Of a stretch of 64,000 nt of DNA, positions 24,601 through 36,100 are shown in pieces; the first letter of the stretch is position 1; each line of letters opens with the position of its first letter. A model generated the notes under the pieces. That model saw only the letters and a program-made list of their open reading frames with translations, was not told the DNA's origin and did no database searches. The stretch is from the NCBI GenBank assembly GCA_000328365.1, contig KB300985.1:91734-155733 (forward strand), written 5' to 3'. The DNA comes from Capitella teleta (lineage: Eukaryota > Annelida > Polychaeta > Capitellidae). A program made the position numbers and the translations under genes.

Positions 24601-26699
24601 TACTTAAGAATTCCGTTTTCCTTCACTGGTTGCACGATTTAAACACCGAGAATTTAGCACATGCCTCTATCATTGCTGATCTTTTAAGAATGTACCGTGT
24701 ATATAACTCTTTTCTCTCACCTGGCGAAATTACTGTCATGTTAACTGATGTTTGTACTGCTCGTTAATTGTTTATGCCAAAATTACTGCTGAATTTATCG
24801 GCGATATTATATATATATATATATACCTGCATCTTTGGTGAGGATAGCGTGCAGGTCACTGGGGTCCACGGTGTGTTGATGTTCTTTGACTAAATCCAGG
24901 ATCACGGGAGCCAGCGTTTCCCGGAATTCTTTGACAACCGTCAAAAACAGATTCTCGGTACATGGCTGAAAAAAGTAAATATATAAATTCTGACTATTGA
25001 AAAATAAACTTGATACCAACCCTAATGCTGAACTTCCACGAGTCTCCGCTCTCTTCACAACCTGATGATTTCAAAATTAAAAATTAAAATTACGATAATT
25101 AAAAAATTCAGAGGAACAAATAAACTCACTGAACTCTTCGGGGTCGTCATCCCAGCATTGCAGGTCTTCACTCGTCAGAGGAAAATAATTCAACACGAGA
25201 TACCGCCCAATCTCACGCAGAACGTGAGGTGTGAAAAACGCCATTTTAACTTTGTGAGCTTGCAGAGGGTTGGGTTTTGTATCTGGGGCGAGAAGGACAA
25301 AATTTTTTATACATAAGCGTTTCTCAACATTTAGATTCAAAGTATGAGAAACACACACAAAATTTCACTCGGCCTATCACAAAATAATACCTTCGATATT
25401 TTTCGCTGGGCGGTATGAAGGACTGCGCAAGATGCTTCTCATCAGATTCAGCATGTTCACTGAGAGACGTTCGTATAAAAGACCCTCTGTATCGGGATGG
25501 AAGCAGTATTTGACACACAACTGAAGAGACGGCTCTATGAAAGGTATGAACGCATCCGGGCGATGTTCTTGTGAATCCAACAGCTGACATGAAATAATAA
25601 TAATACAATTTGAAGAAAAAGAAAACAAACGACAAAAAAAAAAAATACTTACCACTTTGGTAAGAAGAGTAAGCAGCTTCTCTCGTTTGCTAACTAAATC
25701 AGCACTTTTTTGCTCAAATACTTTCTCTGATGAGAAGAAATATATAAATTACGAATTCAGACATATGTTCAGAATAACTCACTGGCGTTAATAAAATCGT
25801 CAATTCTGGAGAATACTGAAGAGAGGAAGGTGTTGGAAGTTTCGTTGCTAGTGTTGTCCCGTAGGCCGTGCGATACCAACTTTCTCAAAACTTAAATCGA
25901 AGAGAAGTTAAAAAAGAAATGATTAAATTAAAGCAGAGGAAAGCCTACCTTTAAGGCTAAGAATAGCTTTATCCAACCACAAACTGCTCTCATGCGGAGC
26001 GCAAGACTGAAACGCATGCATGTGAGCGTTGAACATCTCATGCGCGAAATCTAAGAGGTTTGCCGTGAGCTGCTCAAACACTTTGCGGTCGCAAGCCAAG
26101 CGCTTGGAAGCGAGAGCTTTGATGACATGGTGCAGAGTCAACAGAGCGCGATCTTGCACCAAAGTGTCGTCAGCTTTGACGGCGTTCAAGAGAAACGGCA
26201 AGAGGTCTGACCAAGCGTGCGGGCAGTCCAGGCGGGCAATCTTAGCAATCAGAACGGAGATTTGCGTGGCGATTTGTGGAACGGGTTCGGTAAATAAACC
26301 CTGTAAACGGTGTTTCATGTTGGTCTTCTCGTCCTCTGTGAGAGCGCTGATAATTAGAAAGAAATAATTAAAAAATATCTCCAGGCAAAAATGAGTGAGA
26401 GAAATACTTGGGAGCGTGACGACGCCAGTAGCGATCTACTCCGTTTTTCAAATATAACACGGCAAGCCAGCGAACGTTCACCATGAGAGAATGATCAGAC
26501 ACGACCGACTGCAATGAAGGACACGTTGAAATGACATTTCAAATGATTTGCTGTGACGTACAAGGAGAATGGAGTAGAAACCGGGCCGACTTTCCCACTC
26601 TTTGAGTTGCTGCTCAGCGGGTTTCAGTTCGTGGGAATTTTGACTGCAAGCCAAGGTGAGTGTGTGCAGGACACTCATGCCATCAGTATCCATCTCCAT
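21652..26699 (-). CDS. IPO11: Importin-11 (karyopherin-beta nuclear import receptor)
   Basis: A RanGTP-regulated nuclear import receptor. Its vertebrate ortholog carries UBE2M/UBE2E-type enzymes and ribosomal cargo. Twenty-two coding exons join in frame, 5' to 3': 26562-26699, 26408-26508, 25949-26346, 25783-25890, 25653-25726, 25391-25583, 25130-25282, 25021-25061, 24827-24965, 24269-24374, 23934-24219, 23807-23872, 23579-23743, 23334-23526, 22956-23035, 22820-22900, 22531-22626, 22363-22476, 22186-22307, 22036-22131, 21894-21969, 21652-21807. The product is 993 residues against 975 in human. The start ATG has a good context (ACCATGG). The importin-beta N-terminal motif is LKPAEQQLKEWESRPGFYS. 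Strong conserved blocks include KPNPLQAHKVKMAFF, QYLPSLWQESEDHNMLRCAI and NVIQPERKKLIALAF. An extra 29 codons at 23973-24059 interrupt the TLK|VDDFEF block conserved in vertebrates. A 5' UTR intron probably precedes the ATG, since an acceptor (TTACAG) lies five bases upstream. Confidence 0.97.
24525..24767 (+). other. Unassigned 80-codon ORF inside an importin-11 intron, antisense
   Basis: A plus-strand ATG-to-stop frame lies in the intron between the exons at 24827-24965 and 24269-24374. The product is of ordinary composition (RILKNSVFLHWLHDLN, ADLLRMYRVYNSF). It shows no domain I recognise, no signal peptide and no clear splice sites. It may be a fragment of a mobile element or chance. Confidence 0.2.
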
Positions 26700-26706
26700 G
26701 GTTACT

Positions 26707-27068
26707 GTAAATAAAACATTCAAAATAATTACGTGTTACCTTGGTACACATGCACAGCCTACAACTTACTACAAGAACGTGAATCTCAATCTCAAAAACT
26801 TGAAATTTCTCTTTTATATTTTGCAATATTTAGGACTCAAAATAAGCAATAATGTTTACAAGCCACTTGGCTGGCTAATGAACCGGAAAATTGCACTCAC
26901 CAAAATTTCTTTTTACTCGTCAGATATTCTGATGAAAAAGATAACATAAAAAGCAATTATTTCATACTTTATACATAATTAGTGACTTTCTCAACCAATG
27001 TGAAAATACATTGATCAATTGTGACCATGCTGTAGCGCACCTTTGTCTAATTAGCAATGCGTCAAAAG
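26707..27068. other. Short AT-rich region upstream of importin-11
   Basis: This stretch holds the intron that separates the importin-11 start exon from an unseen 5' UTR exon. Nothing else is recognised. Confidence 0.4.
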
Positions 27069-28082
27069 TAGGGCTGGGCGGATATCCGTGTCCGATATCC
27101 GTGACAGCACAAATATTGGGGGTGTTCAGTACTATCCGTGATCCGTGTTTCAACACGGATAGTGTAAAACTGAAGTGTCCGTTTCGAGCGCACAGTGAGC
27201 GTAGCGCACAGCCATTCCGCACACAAACGCTGCTCACAGAAGCTGAGCGATGTCAATTACAAGATTACACGATGTCCACAATGCGCTAATTCTGATTTGT
27301 TTTAAATAAACACAATTCTATGCCCTTGAATCTCTTCAGTCATCATGCAAAAGTGACATAACCACGCGTTGTTGACTATCTCCTTTAGTGCCTATTTTTC
27401 AACACCGTTACACATGACAGCTTTGTCTATTGCAGTTTTCATGTGAACCACAAACAGCACTGAATTTCATCACTTTCTCGACCTTGAGCCATGTTTGAAA
27501 TTGAACAGTTAATATAAACTAGTACATGTAGGCCCCCAACTTGGCGATCTAGTGACTTGAATTATTTCAAACTTTCTATAGAACAATAATTGCGATGAAC
27601 TGACTTGCGCCTCATGAAGTTACTAAGTTTGTACATTTCCAAGTCATGTTTGTTGAAAGTGTACACTGTAGCACAAAGTGCACGTTACTGTCGTTCCGTC
27701 TTGGGCTTATAATCTGCGACTCGTGAAGTTGGGGAAAAATACTTAAAATAGCCTGCGCTGATAAGGAATTCACCTCTGTGAAATCGACAGGCAAGCGAGC
27801 TGTGTGCATGTGCGATGCCTCTTGAAACTCATTCTGAACGTTTTGATAAAAGAAATGTACAAGAAGCAAGAAAGATGACAACAGTAGGTCTAGGTCGCTT
27901 GTCTTTAACTGCTGCAGGCAGAGCGTGGCTTTCCCGCTCACAGCGTGTGCCAGGCGCAGGGCCATTATGCTGCAGGTGTATGCTCCCGTGTTTGGGCATA
28001 AATATCCGTGTCCGTCGGATATTAGCAACACGACTATCCGTTATCCGTGTATCCGTATTGAAGCACTATTCGCCCAGCTCTA
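27069..28082. mobile_element. hAT-type non-autonomous DNA transposon (1014 bp)
   Basis: The left end is TAGGGCTGGGCGGATA. The inverted right end is TAGAGCTGGGCGAATA. Flanking 8-bp duplications are GTCAAAAG (27061-27068) and GTCAAAAA (28083-28090), differing at one base. TAGGGCTGGGCG ends are typical of hAT elements. Both sub-terminal regions carry repeated ATCCGTG / CACGGAT words (27085-27180 and 28003-28050). No transposase frame is seen. It lies about 370 bp upstream of the importin-11 start codon, so it may sit in that gene's 5' intron or promoter. Confidence 0.9.
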
Positions 28083-28973
28083 GTCAAAAACATATAGTAT
28101 AATCACTCTACCACAAAAAAAGTGTGTTTTCTTCTACTAGGTTATGCTGGTATATTGTAATGTGTCCACTCTAAATTAGGCGAGTCAAGGCAGCCAAAAC
28201 AATAAATGAAAATTACAAAGCAAAACGCAGGTATCGCCTTGTTGACGCTGCCATGCCTTTGATCAAGGTTTTGATCTTCAAAAGAATTGTAAATAAAGTA
28301 TAATTTCAGCGTTAAGTAAATCGAGTCAACATACACCTTCAACGGCTTAGAGCATTAGTTGAGATCAAGCTCTGCCTCATAATGTGGTGTCAATGAGCGA
28401 ACGATTGAAAGTAACGATTCATAAAGTCATCCAGAGTGTAACATTATAAACATACCAAGGCTCAGACACGACTTTCACTTTGAAGAAATTTGAATGCACT
28501 AAAAAGAATGAATGCCAACATGACCACAATTAACTTGTATGATCTGGCGTCAAAATGGCGTCAGCTACTTCAAAATTACCGACAAAATATTAAGCACCTG
28601 CATGGGCTCACAGTCACAGGGTTAAATTTTTTACATGGGGATGGAGCAAAAATCTATTCAATGCTCGGGTTGGACGAAAAATCAGCCTTTTATATTTTAT
28701 TTGGAGGGCTAAAATTTTATTGTAATTTGGCGACCATTCTTGATATTTTTACTCGCCAGGGAGAATTTTTACTCGTTAGTCTTATTTCTACTCAATTTCT
28801 AACCCTGATGATCTTGATTTTCACTTAATGATTTTGAATTTGCCAACATTCCAGAAAATAATATCAACTTTGAGCATGCACACTACAGATAAATAAATCG
28901 TTGATTCTGATCACTAACAGTGAATCTAACGCATATCCTACATCAAGATAAATAAAAATCTTTTTATATGTAT
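28083..28973. other. Intergenic, nothing recognised
   Basis: A 112-codon plus-strand frame at 28490-28828 has no recognisable domain, signal or splice context. I do not call it a gene. Confidence 0.4.
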
Positions 28974-29634
28974 TAGCTGACATACTACAGCGAGCCNNNN
29001 NNNNNNNNNNNNNNNNNNNNNNNNNNNNNNNNNNNNNNNNNNNNNNGTTATAAATAAACCAGAGCACTGCGCCTGCGTAGTGCGAAGTAAACATACACGC
29101 ATGCTCATACAATTTTCTCGTGCGAAGCAGTTCAACATGCGGCCTATCTTCCCTTGCAGTTGCGCACGTAATTTATACCGAGTCTTCACAAAGGAATACG
29201 TATTAATTATTAATACGCAATATTTTGTGCATCACCAATCAGTATATGAACAATTTTATTCATTTTCATTCAAAAGTCGTGAGAGAAGTTTGAGCGGGAA
29301 AGTGAAGCATGTGCGCTTGTTTACAATGCAGTGCGCATGTGCTGAGTGACGTCACTCGCAAAATGGCATTTGTTTACTTCTTCAGGAAGTGATATTTTGT
29401 TGCGGGTTTTAATTAATGTAAGTTCGACATGATGGTACTGGCTCATATTGTTTTTTCTTGGAGCATAAATATACCATCTAACGTCTGGAGGGCTTAAACA
29501 CAAGGATTTGTCGGATAATATGTCTATATTTATCATGCAATCGGCTGAGTGTGGAGCCTCGCTGCCAGTAGACGCAAAAAGAAGCGGTTTACCGTCGGGC
29601 GAGGTATACAGACCTCGCCCGAGAATCTGTGCTA
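28974..29634 (+). mobile_element. Hairpin-ended DNA element, copy 1 (contains N gap)
   Basis: It starts TAGCTGACATACTACAGCG and ends ...ATCTGTGCTA, like copy 2 at 39291-40150. Over the roughly 590 bp right of the gap the copies differ at only about a dozen positions by eye. The 50-N run at 28997-29046 starts inside the left-end hairpin and replaces about 250 bp present in copy 2. The flanks TATATGTAT and ATTATGTAT match in seven of nine positions, as expected for a 9-bp target duplication. Reading frames inside are short and unrecognised. Confidence 0.8.
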
Positions 29635-30712
29635 ATTATGTATCAAACCTGAAACCAGAATTGACAGCTTTCAAGGAAACAGACCAGAACAGATCGATTA
29701 GGTGCTGTATTATCGCCCACAAACCTGACACTTCATCAACAATTTAAAACGCTCAAAGATGACCAAACTCATAAATGTTTGAAATTAACGGACTTTTTAG
29801 AGTTTGCTGTTCCCCCTGGTGATCCAACGTTAGTGTTATTACAGCGCAAAAAAGACCAAATAATTCAGACAATATCCAGAACCCTCAGCATGTCTTGTTT
29901 CGCAGTCTGACGCATGCGTAAAATCGGGGAAACGTTATGATTCCGTATTCATAGCGCATTATTTTCGCGCCCTTTGCCAAATTTATGCAAGTTTATAACA
30001 AATACGCTTATAATCTTTGTAATTCACATGTTGAACCCATTTCCTGTAAATAGAAGGGGCATTTAAGCTTGATGTATTATTAATAAATGAATAAAATTAG
30101 TTACATTCAATATAAACTACTCGAAGCAAGGTTGTTCACCAGGGCAATTTGGCTTGTATTTTGCTTTGCACTGAGAGCCATGCTATCAATTCTTACCAGG
30201 TTATCAATTTCTTGGTCATTCAAATAAATTTCATTCATTAATTCATTCATATATCACATGTGTACGTTAATTACTGATGACATTATCAGATTAATGCCAA
30301 TATTCTATAACAGGAATTCTGTTCACCGTTTGTTTATTTAGAATACCATCATACTATGCAGCAAGGTATTAATAACAAGACAAAAATCTAAAGAAAAACA
30401 AATCATCATTTATTTATTAATAAATACAATTCTTATAAATATCATCATAGGACGGATGTGAGAAGAAATCATAACGAAAAATGTCAAAACAATTGGATAT
30501 AATTGCATATAAAAAATAGTGCAAAATGGAGAGGAGAAAATAAAATCACAGAATTTCTATCACAATTGAAATGCATATTGCCAGTGATATTAAGCAAATC
30601 ACAATGAATGCTAAATTAACAGTGCTATGAATAACAAATGCTATGATTTTTGTATACTTTAATTACAAGACATATGACAATACTAAATAAACTATATGAA
30701 TGCCTTAGTCAC
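29635..30712. other. Intergenic, nothing recognised
   Basis: AT-rich sequence downstream of FAM81. It probably includes that gene's 3' UTR and poly(A) region, since several minus-strand AATAAA-like words occur near 30400-30700. No coding signal. Confidence 0.4.
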
Positions 30713-33101
30713 TTAAATCAGAACAACCATCTTGCGTATTTGTCCGATTTCCTTTCTCAACTGTTCCTCGAGTAATTTTCGCTTTCCGTCAAGAATCTGC
30801 AAATGATAATTAGTCACGATATTATGTAACACAAATTCTTTTGTGGAGTTTATAATTTCCCGGAGGGAATAGCGCCAAAAATCCTGCTTCGTATGTGGGA
30901 ATTAATTTTTTGATACCTGTTTCATGTTGGAGATGCTCTCATGCACCGCAGCAAAGCCTTCTCGCATTTCACGCTTCAGTTTGGCCAAATCTTCAGCTTG
31001 TCTCCGTGAGTGATCTTGCAACATGGCAGTAACTTTGCTCTCGTAAGCCTGCCATGTGGAGGAAGAAAAAAAAAGAGAGTCTGGTTATGGTTATGATACT
31101 CATAACATGGCTTTAATTCTTTATTTCACATTGGAAGAATGGGAAGAAAAAAAAAATCACCAATTATTTCTGTGATTACGACATTAAAAAAAAAAGATAC
31201 TGAGATTCAGAAGCAGATATAACCAGCATTAATGTAGAGAGGAAAAAAACATTGAAAAAGTGCAATACTTAATAGCTAATAGTGCCGGTATGAAACGGAT
31301 ACGAAATAACGCTGTGCAAAATAGACCATACATAAACAAATACGAATAATATACACATAAAAGCAATAGGGAACGCATTTGAGAAAAACGCCTGGTTCGG
31401 GGCAATCGTTAATTAAATATTCGCAGGCATTCTCCTCACAATGCTAAGCCACACAAACCTTCTCCTCAATAGGGCGATACCCCTCCTATTCATAAAAGAG
31501 CATTTATATATATATATATATAAGCACTATTACTAGTATTTCAACTGCTGCTAATAATAATACCAAATACATGTCCTGAAATATGTGTGGAAAATACATG
31601 ATAATTATAACGATGAGTAGAATTTTTGCTTTCTATAGTTCTGTTACATGTGTTTGATACTAGCTCCAGTATAATCAAGGAGCCATGAAAATTGACCTAA
31701 TTAGAGCTCAAGTTAAGCAAGTACCACAATAACAAAAAGATAATATAAAACTGGATATTGATTAAAGTGAAATTCTATAAAAAAAGTAAACCGTGTACTG
31801 GAGTGAGATTGTGAAAATATTAATTTTGATTTCAGTTTCACAGAAAGTGAATCAGTTTAAATTTCTAAGAAGTTATCGCACAACATACTTGGGTTTAGTA
31901 CACATTGAGAAAACAGTCTCCAACACTGAACTCAGTGAGTCAAATTAATATGTAACTGATATATGACTGGATGCACGTGACTCATGTATCTACCTGTCGT
32001 CCTGCCATTATGCGATCCCGTTCAAGAGCTGATTCGTCTTCATGGCGCTGTAAACGCACAGAAAGAAAATTCACCGCGTCCTCCAGGCTTTTGGTGGTTT
32101 TATCCTACAGAAGAAGAACATTAAAATGAGCAAAAGAAATTTCCACGCAACTAACGGTTTTAATGTCTCTTTGCTGCATGAGTTTATCCAAAGTGGTTGA
32201 AATCCGCATTTCCAGTTTTTCTCGCTCGTTGACTTCACTCGACTTGAGTTGACCTATTTCCCTCTGAGCTTCTTCCAGTTGCAAACGAGTGCGTGAATCC
32301 AGGGCGTTGATGTTCTGCCCGGATTCATTTTCCACATGACGGATCTGAATCTCGCACTGTGAGCTCCACTTATCTAGTCTTCCGAGGATATCGCCCGTCT
32401 GGCCAGACCATTAAACCCGATGTCATCAATAGAACGCTGCACTCACCCGAACTTCCAGCGACTGCAGCTTCTCAGTGACCCGCTGCTGGTTTTCCAACTG
32501 CTGCTGACTGAGCGCCTTCGTGGCGTCATGACACGCCTTGAGGTCACCGGAGAGCCTCGCGATGGCAGCGTCACATCTGGCTACCCTACCTCGTAGGTCA
32601 GTGACCCCTGCCACGTGATGCATCTCGAGGTTTTTCACCGCGCTCTGCGTGCCTTCGGAGTATCCCTCACGGCTCTTGATTTGCTCCTCAAGGAACTGGT
32701 GATAAATAAATGAGAAGAGTGAAATATTATAAACTCCAGCTGACCATTATGTCACGACTCAGTTTGCGTACGACATCGGTGATCGTGCGGATGTGCTCTT
32801 GGAGCAGCTGCCGGCTGCGCTTCTCCTCTTGCCATGTGCCATGAGTGATGTTCAGGTTGTCAATGATGTCTTCTTTGATCTTGTAAGCACTGTGGAACCA
32901 TTCAGCTGTTACGCACACAGCGCTAAGATTGTGCACTCACCGGTCGACCAAACCGTGCGTCGTACGTTCTTGAGACACGAGACGTTCCTCCAGGTGGTCC
33001 AAGCGAGATGGAGCGCGGGGTGATTGCCACGCCTGCTCCTCGCCCCCGCCCGCTCTGAGTGGCAGAAGGGCTCCGTTCTGACCTCTTCCGCTGCGTGACA
33101 T
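30713..33101 (-). CDS. FAM81A/B-like: FAM81-family coiled-coil protein
   Basis: Seven coding exons join in frame, 5' to 3': 32941-33101, 32745-32889, 32447-32695, 32156-32398, 31994-32104, 30917-31048, 30713-30796. They give 374 residues, against 368 for human FAM81A. The first exon encodes a Gly/Arg-rich head (MSRSGRGQNG). It is followed by LDHLEERLVSQERTTHGLV and the family's best-conserved block, TDLRGRVARCDAAIARLS. The rest is heptad-rich Glu/Lys/Gln coiled coil, ending GQIRKMVVLI. FAM81A is reported in synaptic condensates and FAM81B in cilia and sperm. The function here cannot be read from sequence. An acceptor lies ten bases upstream of the ATG, so the gene has a 5' UTR intron. The intron of about 0.95 kb before the exon at 30917-31048 is the longest in the gene. 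Confidence 0.93.
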
Positions 33102-36100
33102 TGAGGCGTTCTGAGAAAAGAAACGAGGAGATTATAAACAGAGAAAATTCCATCGTAATTAAATGCGATCAGTCAGGAATTAGTCAACAAACAGAGATAA
33201 AATCCGGACTTCTTGACTGGCGTTGGCTGCGTTAGGCCTTGGAAGCTGAATACTGATACTGAGTGCCAGATATGATGCACTCTATGCACTATATAACAAT
33301 ACATAGATATCAAGTCACAGCTTACACCACCTCCATAATTGGTTGCCACGAAAATGGCCAGACAAAGAATAGGCCGGATATTATATATAACCAGTTTTCC
33401 AAAGTAAAGCAAGTGCTATCAAGGGGGTTGATCAAGTGTGTACTTTTAGAGAAAATTATAATTAAATAGAAAATGAGCATGAACTCAAGATTATAAACAT
33501 TAAAAAAAAACCCACTTATCAAGCTAATATCATCCAAATATGTATTCCAATACGTTGGCAACCACAGAGAAGAAATATATAATTTTCTAGAATGAACCAC
33601 TGCACAGTGTGCGTATAGAGAACACTTAACCACAGAAGAAAAAATCCTTAGTAAATATAATAAGGCGCAAATGCCAAAATGATCTTCACTGCTTATTGAC
33701 TCTAGGTAACCTTTAAGGTTACTGGGGAAGTGTTTAAATAACAACGGAATTTGGGTGATTAATTCACAAGAGGGGGATGGTGCAGTGATACACAGACGCA
33801 AATATGCATCTCAGGTTGATTGAGCGACAGTCTTGATAAGAAATCAAGAGAATTCCAATTTGAAGAAGTTCCTGTTCTTCTCCCAAAATATTTGCTACAA
33901 AAGGATTTCTCTCTCCTTTGTTACCCTGTAAGAGAGTTCTAAAATATTGCACAATGACACTATGATTTTTTTTTATTAAAAGTGCGAACCAAGGTTTCTG
34001 GCTGCAAATAATGAAAGGCACAGAAGAACTAGAAAAAGGAATTATAACAAACACATGGGAAGGACATATGCCACAGAAGAAGTGCACAATGGGGAAATAA
34101 TGGCTCAATCATGCATTAAGGAATTGGAAAATTGGCTGATATTCATAAAATAAATACACCATGAAATATTCACAATTCGACTCTATGTAATATTAATGAT
34201 ATGCATACAAGTACGGCACAGTATGAGGTGAGCTCATTGAGGGCAAATTCGCAGGATGAATGCCAAAAATACGAATCGACAGTTTATTTAGAGCATTTTG
34301 CGACATATCACAGTCAATATAAATTCCATAATAAGGGATAAGAATGCTTGATGTGACATGGGGCACTCTTTACCAGCACATCTCACACCTAATCCTAATC
34401 TTAAATCTTTTAAATCATTAATCTGGGAAATGATGGTTTTGGCAGGAAAGTGAGCTAAGCCAAAGCTATAATAACATAATAATTCAATTATTCATTGCAT
34501 TTCGAGTCCTTTGAGGTAGAAAAAAAATCATTAGCAACCAACAATCACGAGGAAAAAAAAATCAGAGCAACCACATTGTATTCATCGATGGATACAAAAT
34601 GGATACAAAATGGTCAACATTTACATTGATATTTTAAGATAGAATGCTGATTTCAAACAACGACTATCAATGTTTTAGCTCCTTGTCAGTTGGCATAGAG
34701 ATATGAAATAGTAGTGATAACCAAAATGAAGTTAATAATAACATTAATTATGCATTTGAGGGGATTAATCGTAGCATTTAAGAAGCAGCTGGATGCATGG
34801 TGAGCCAGCCCACTGTTTGTCTGTCTCTCCTCCTTATAAATATCCACTCCAATATAAGTAAGCACTTCCAGGGTTTCAAAGTCTTTTGTTGGGCCAAAAT
34901 ATTGAGCTATTCATGGCCTCAAAATACAGGAGCGCATGTTCTCCTTAAAAAAGAATGTAAGGAGTTGAGAATTTCATCTCCCTGCCATCACTCTCTCCCT
35001 GCATCTCCCTGTCCTTCGTGTATATCAGGTGTCACACATGTAACTTGCCAGAGATCAAAGTCACGGATCAAGATAATGACTAGAAATGCTCAAAACTCTG
35101 ACTCCGACCTCCGAACTCCGAAACTCCGTTGGGTTTTTCGGAAGTCCGACCTCCAATGTTTCTGAGTCGGAGTTTCGGAAGAAAAAAAACAGCCCTTAAA
35201 AGCCTCTGATTCTCGTGAAACAATCAGGCAACACTCACATTACGTAATACACGGGAAGCGATGCTGGTTTCAGTGATTTCTATGAAGCCCCTCCCCCTTC
35301 TGGACTATTGACTCCCAAAACCATTCAACCGTGAGCGTTGCTTGTTCAAGCCAGCACCCCAACCCCCTCCTCAGTGCTACTTCCAACCAGGCGATTGTCA
35401 CTCCCTCATTCCCTCAGCGACTGTGCCCTTTCAACCTTTAACTGTCGATCAACTTCATGATTACTAGTACATGTTGAATCAAGGTCACCTAACAGTTAAC
35501 ATCAATATTTTTCAAAGCCAATTTAAAGTAAAGCATCTCAAGCCTTTTGTCTTAAAAGCGACGCTTCCTTCAGCGGAGCGAATACACATGAAACCGAATG
35601 ATTACTACGCATCGCTCGACTTGCTCGCGAAGGCGTGATTTCAGTCAAATAATTATTACATGGTTATCACTTCACACCATGCAATATTGATATAGTTTTC
35701 AGAAAAGACTTAAGGAGTCAATGTCAGACTTTATAGTTATAATCAGAAGGCTTTCTCGTAACGTACTTGGTGATTTTAATTTGCTTGTTCTCTCGCGCAC
35801 AACGCCCTAATGAGTTTTCACATTTCTTGGCAACGGCTTTTGCTTGCTTCAAAAAAATCAATCGCTTTCAACTTTTTTAATTACAGTGTAGTCTTCCATT
35901 GTCCTTTGGATTTCCACTCCTTTACATTAAACGCGTGAACATGTGTCAGCTCCATATGCAAATGCGGGCAAGAAAGTATGCACGCCGTCCCGTTCAGAGA
36001 TGAGGCAATTAGCTGCTCAAGCTCAAATAGCAATTCAAACCTGCATATAATTATATGATCAAAGATGAACAATATTCTTCATGATTCTGTGTACCATCTA

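Noticed and set aside
28490-28828. 112-codon plus-strand ORF
   Set aside because: Unremarkable composition, no family resemblance, no splice signals, and it lies between mobile elements.
29080-29349. Conserved ORF shared by the two hairpin-ended element copies (also 39533-39865)
   Set aside because: Identity is explained by the recent common origin of the two copies. The frame encodes no transposase-like domain and substitutions show no clear coding bias by eye.
33322-33801. 159-codon minus-strand ORF upstream of FAM81
   Set aside because: AT-rich, hydrophobic by composition only. No start context, domain or neighbouring exons.
34797-35165. 122-codon plus-strand ORF
   Set aside because: No recognisable domain. 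It ends inside the CTCCGA-rich repeat, so the frame is chance.
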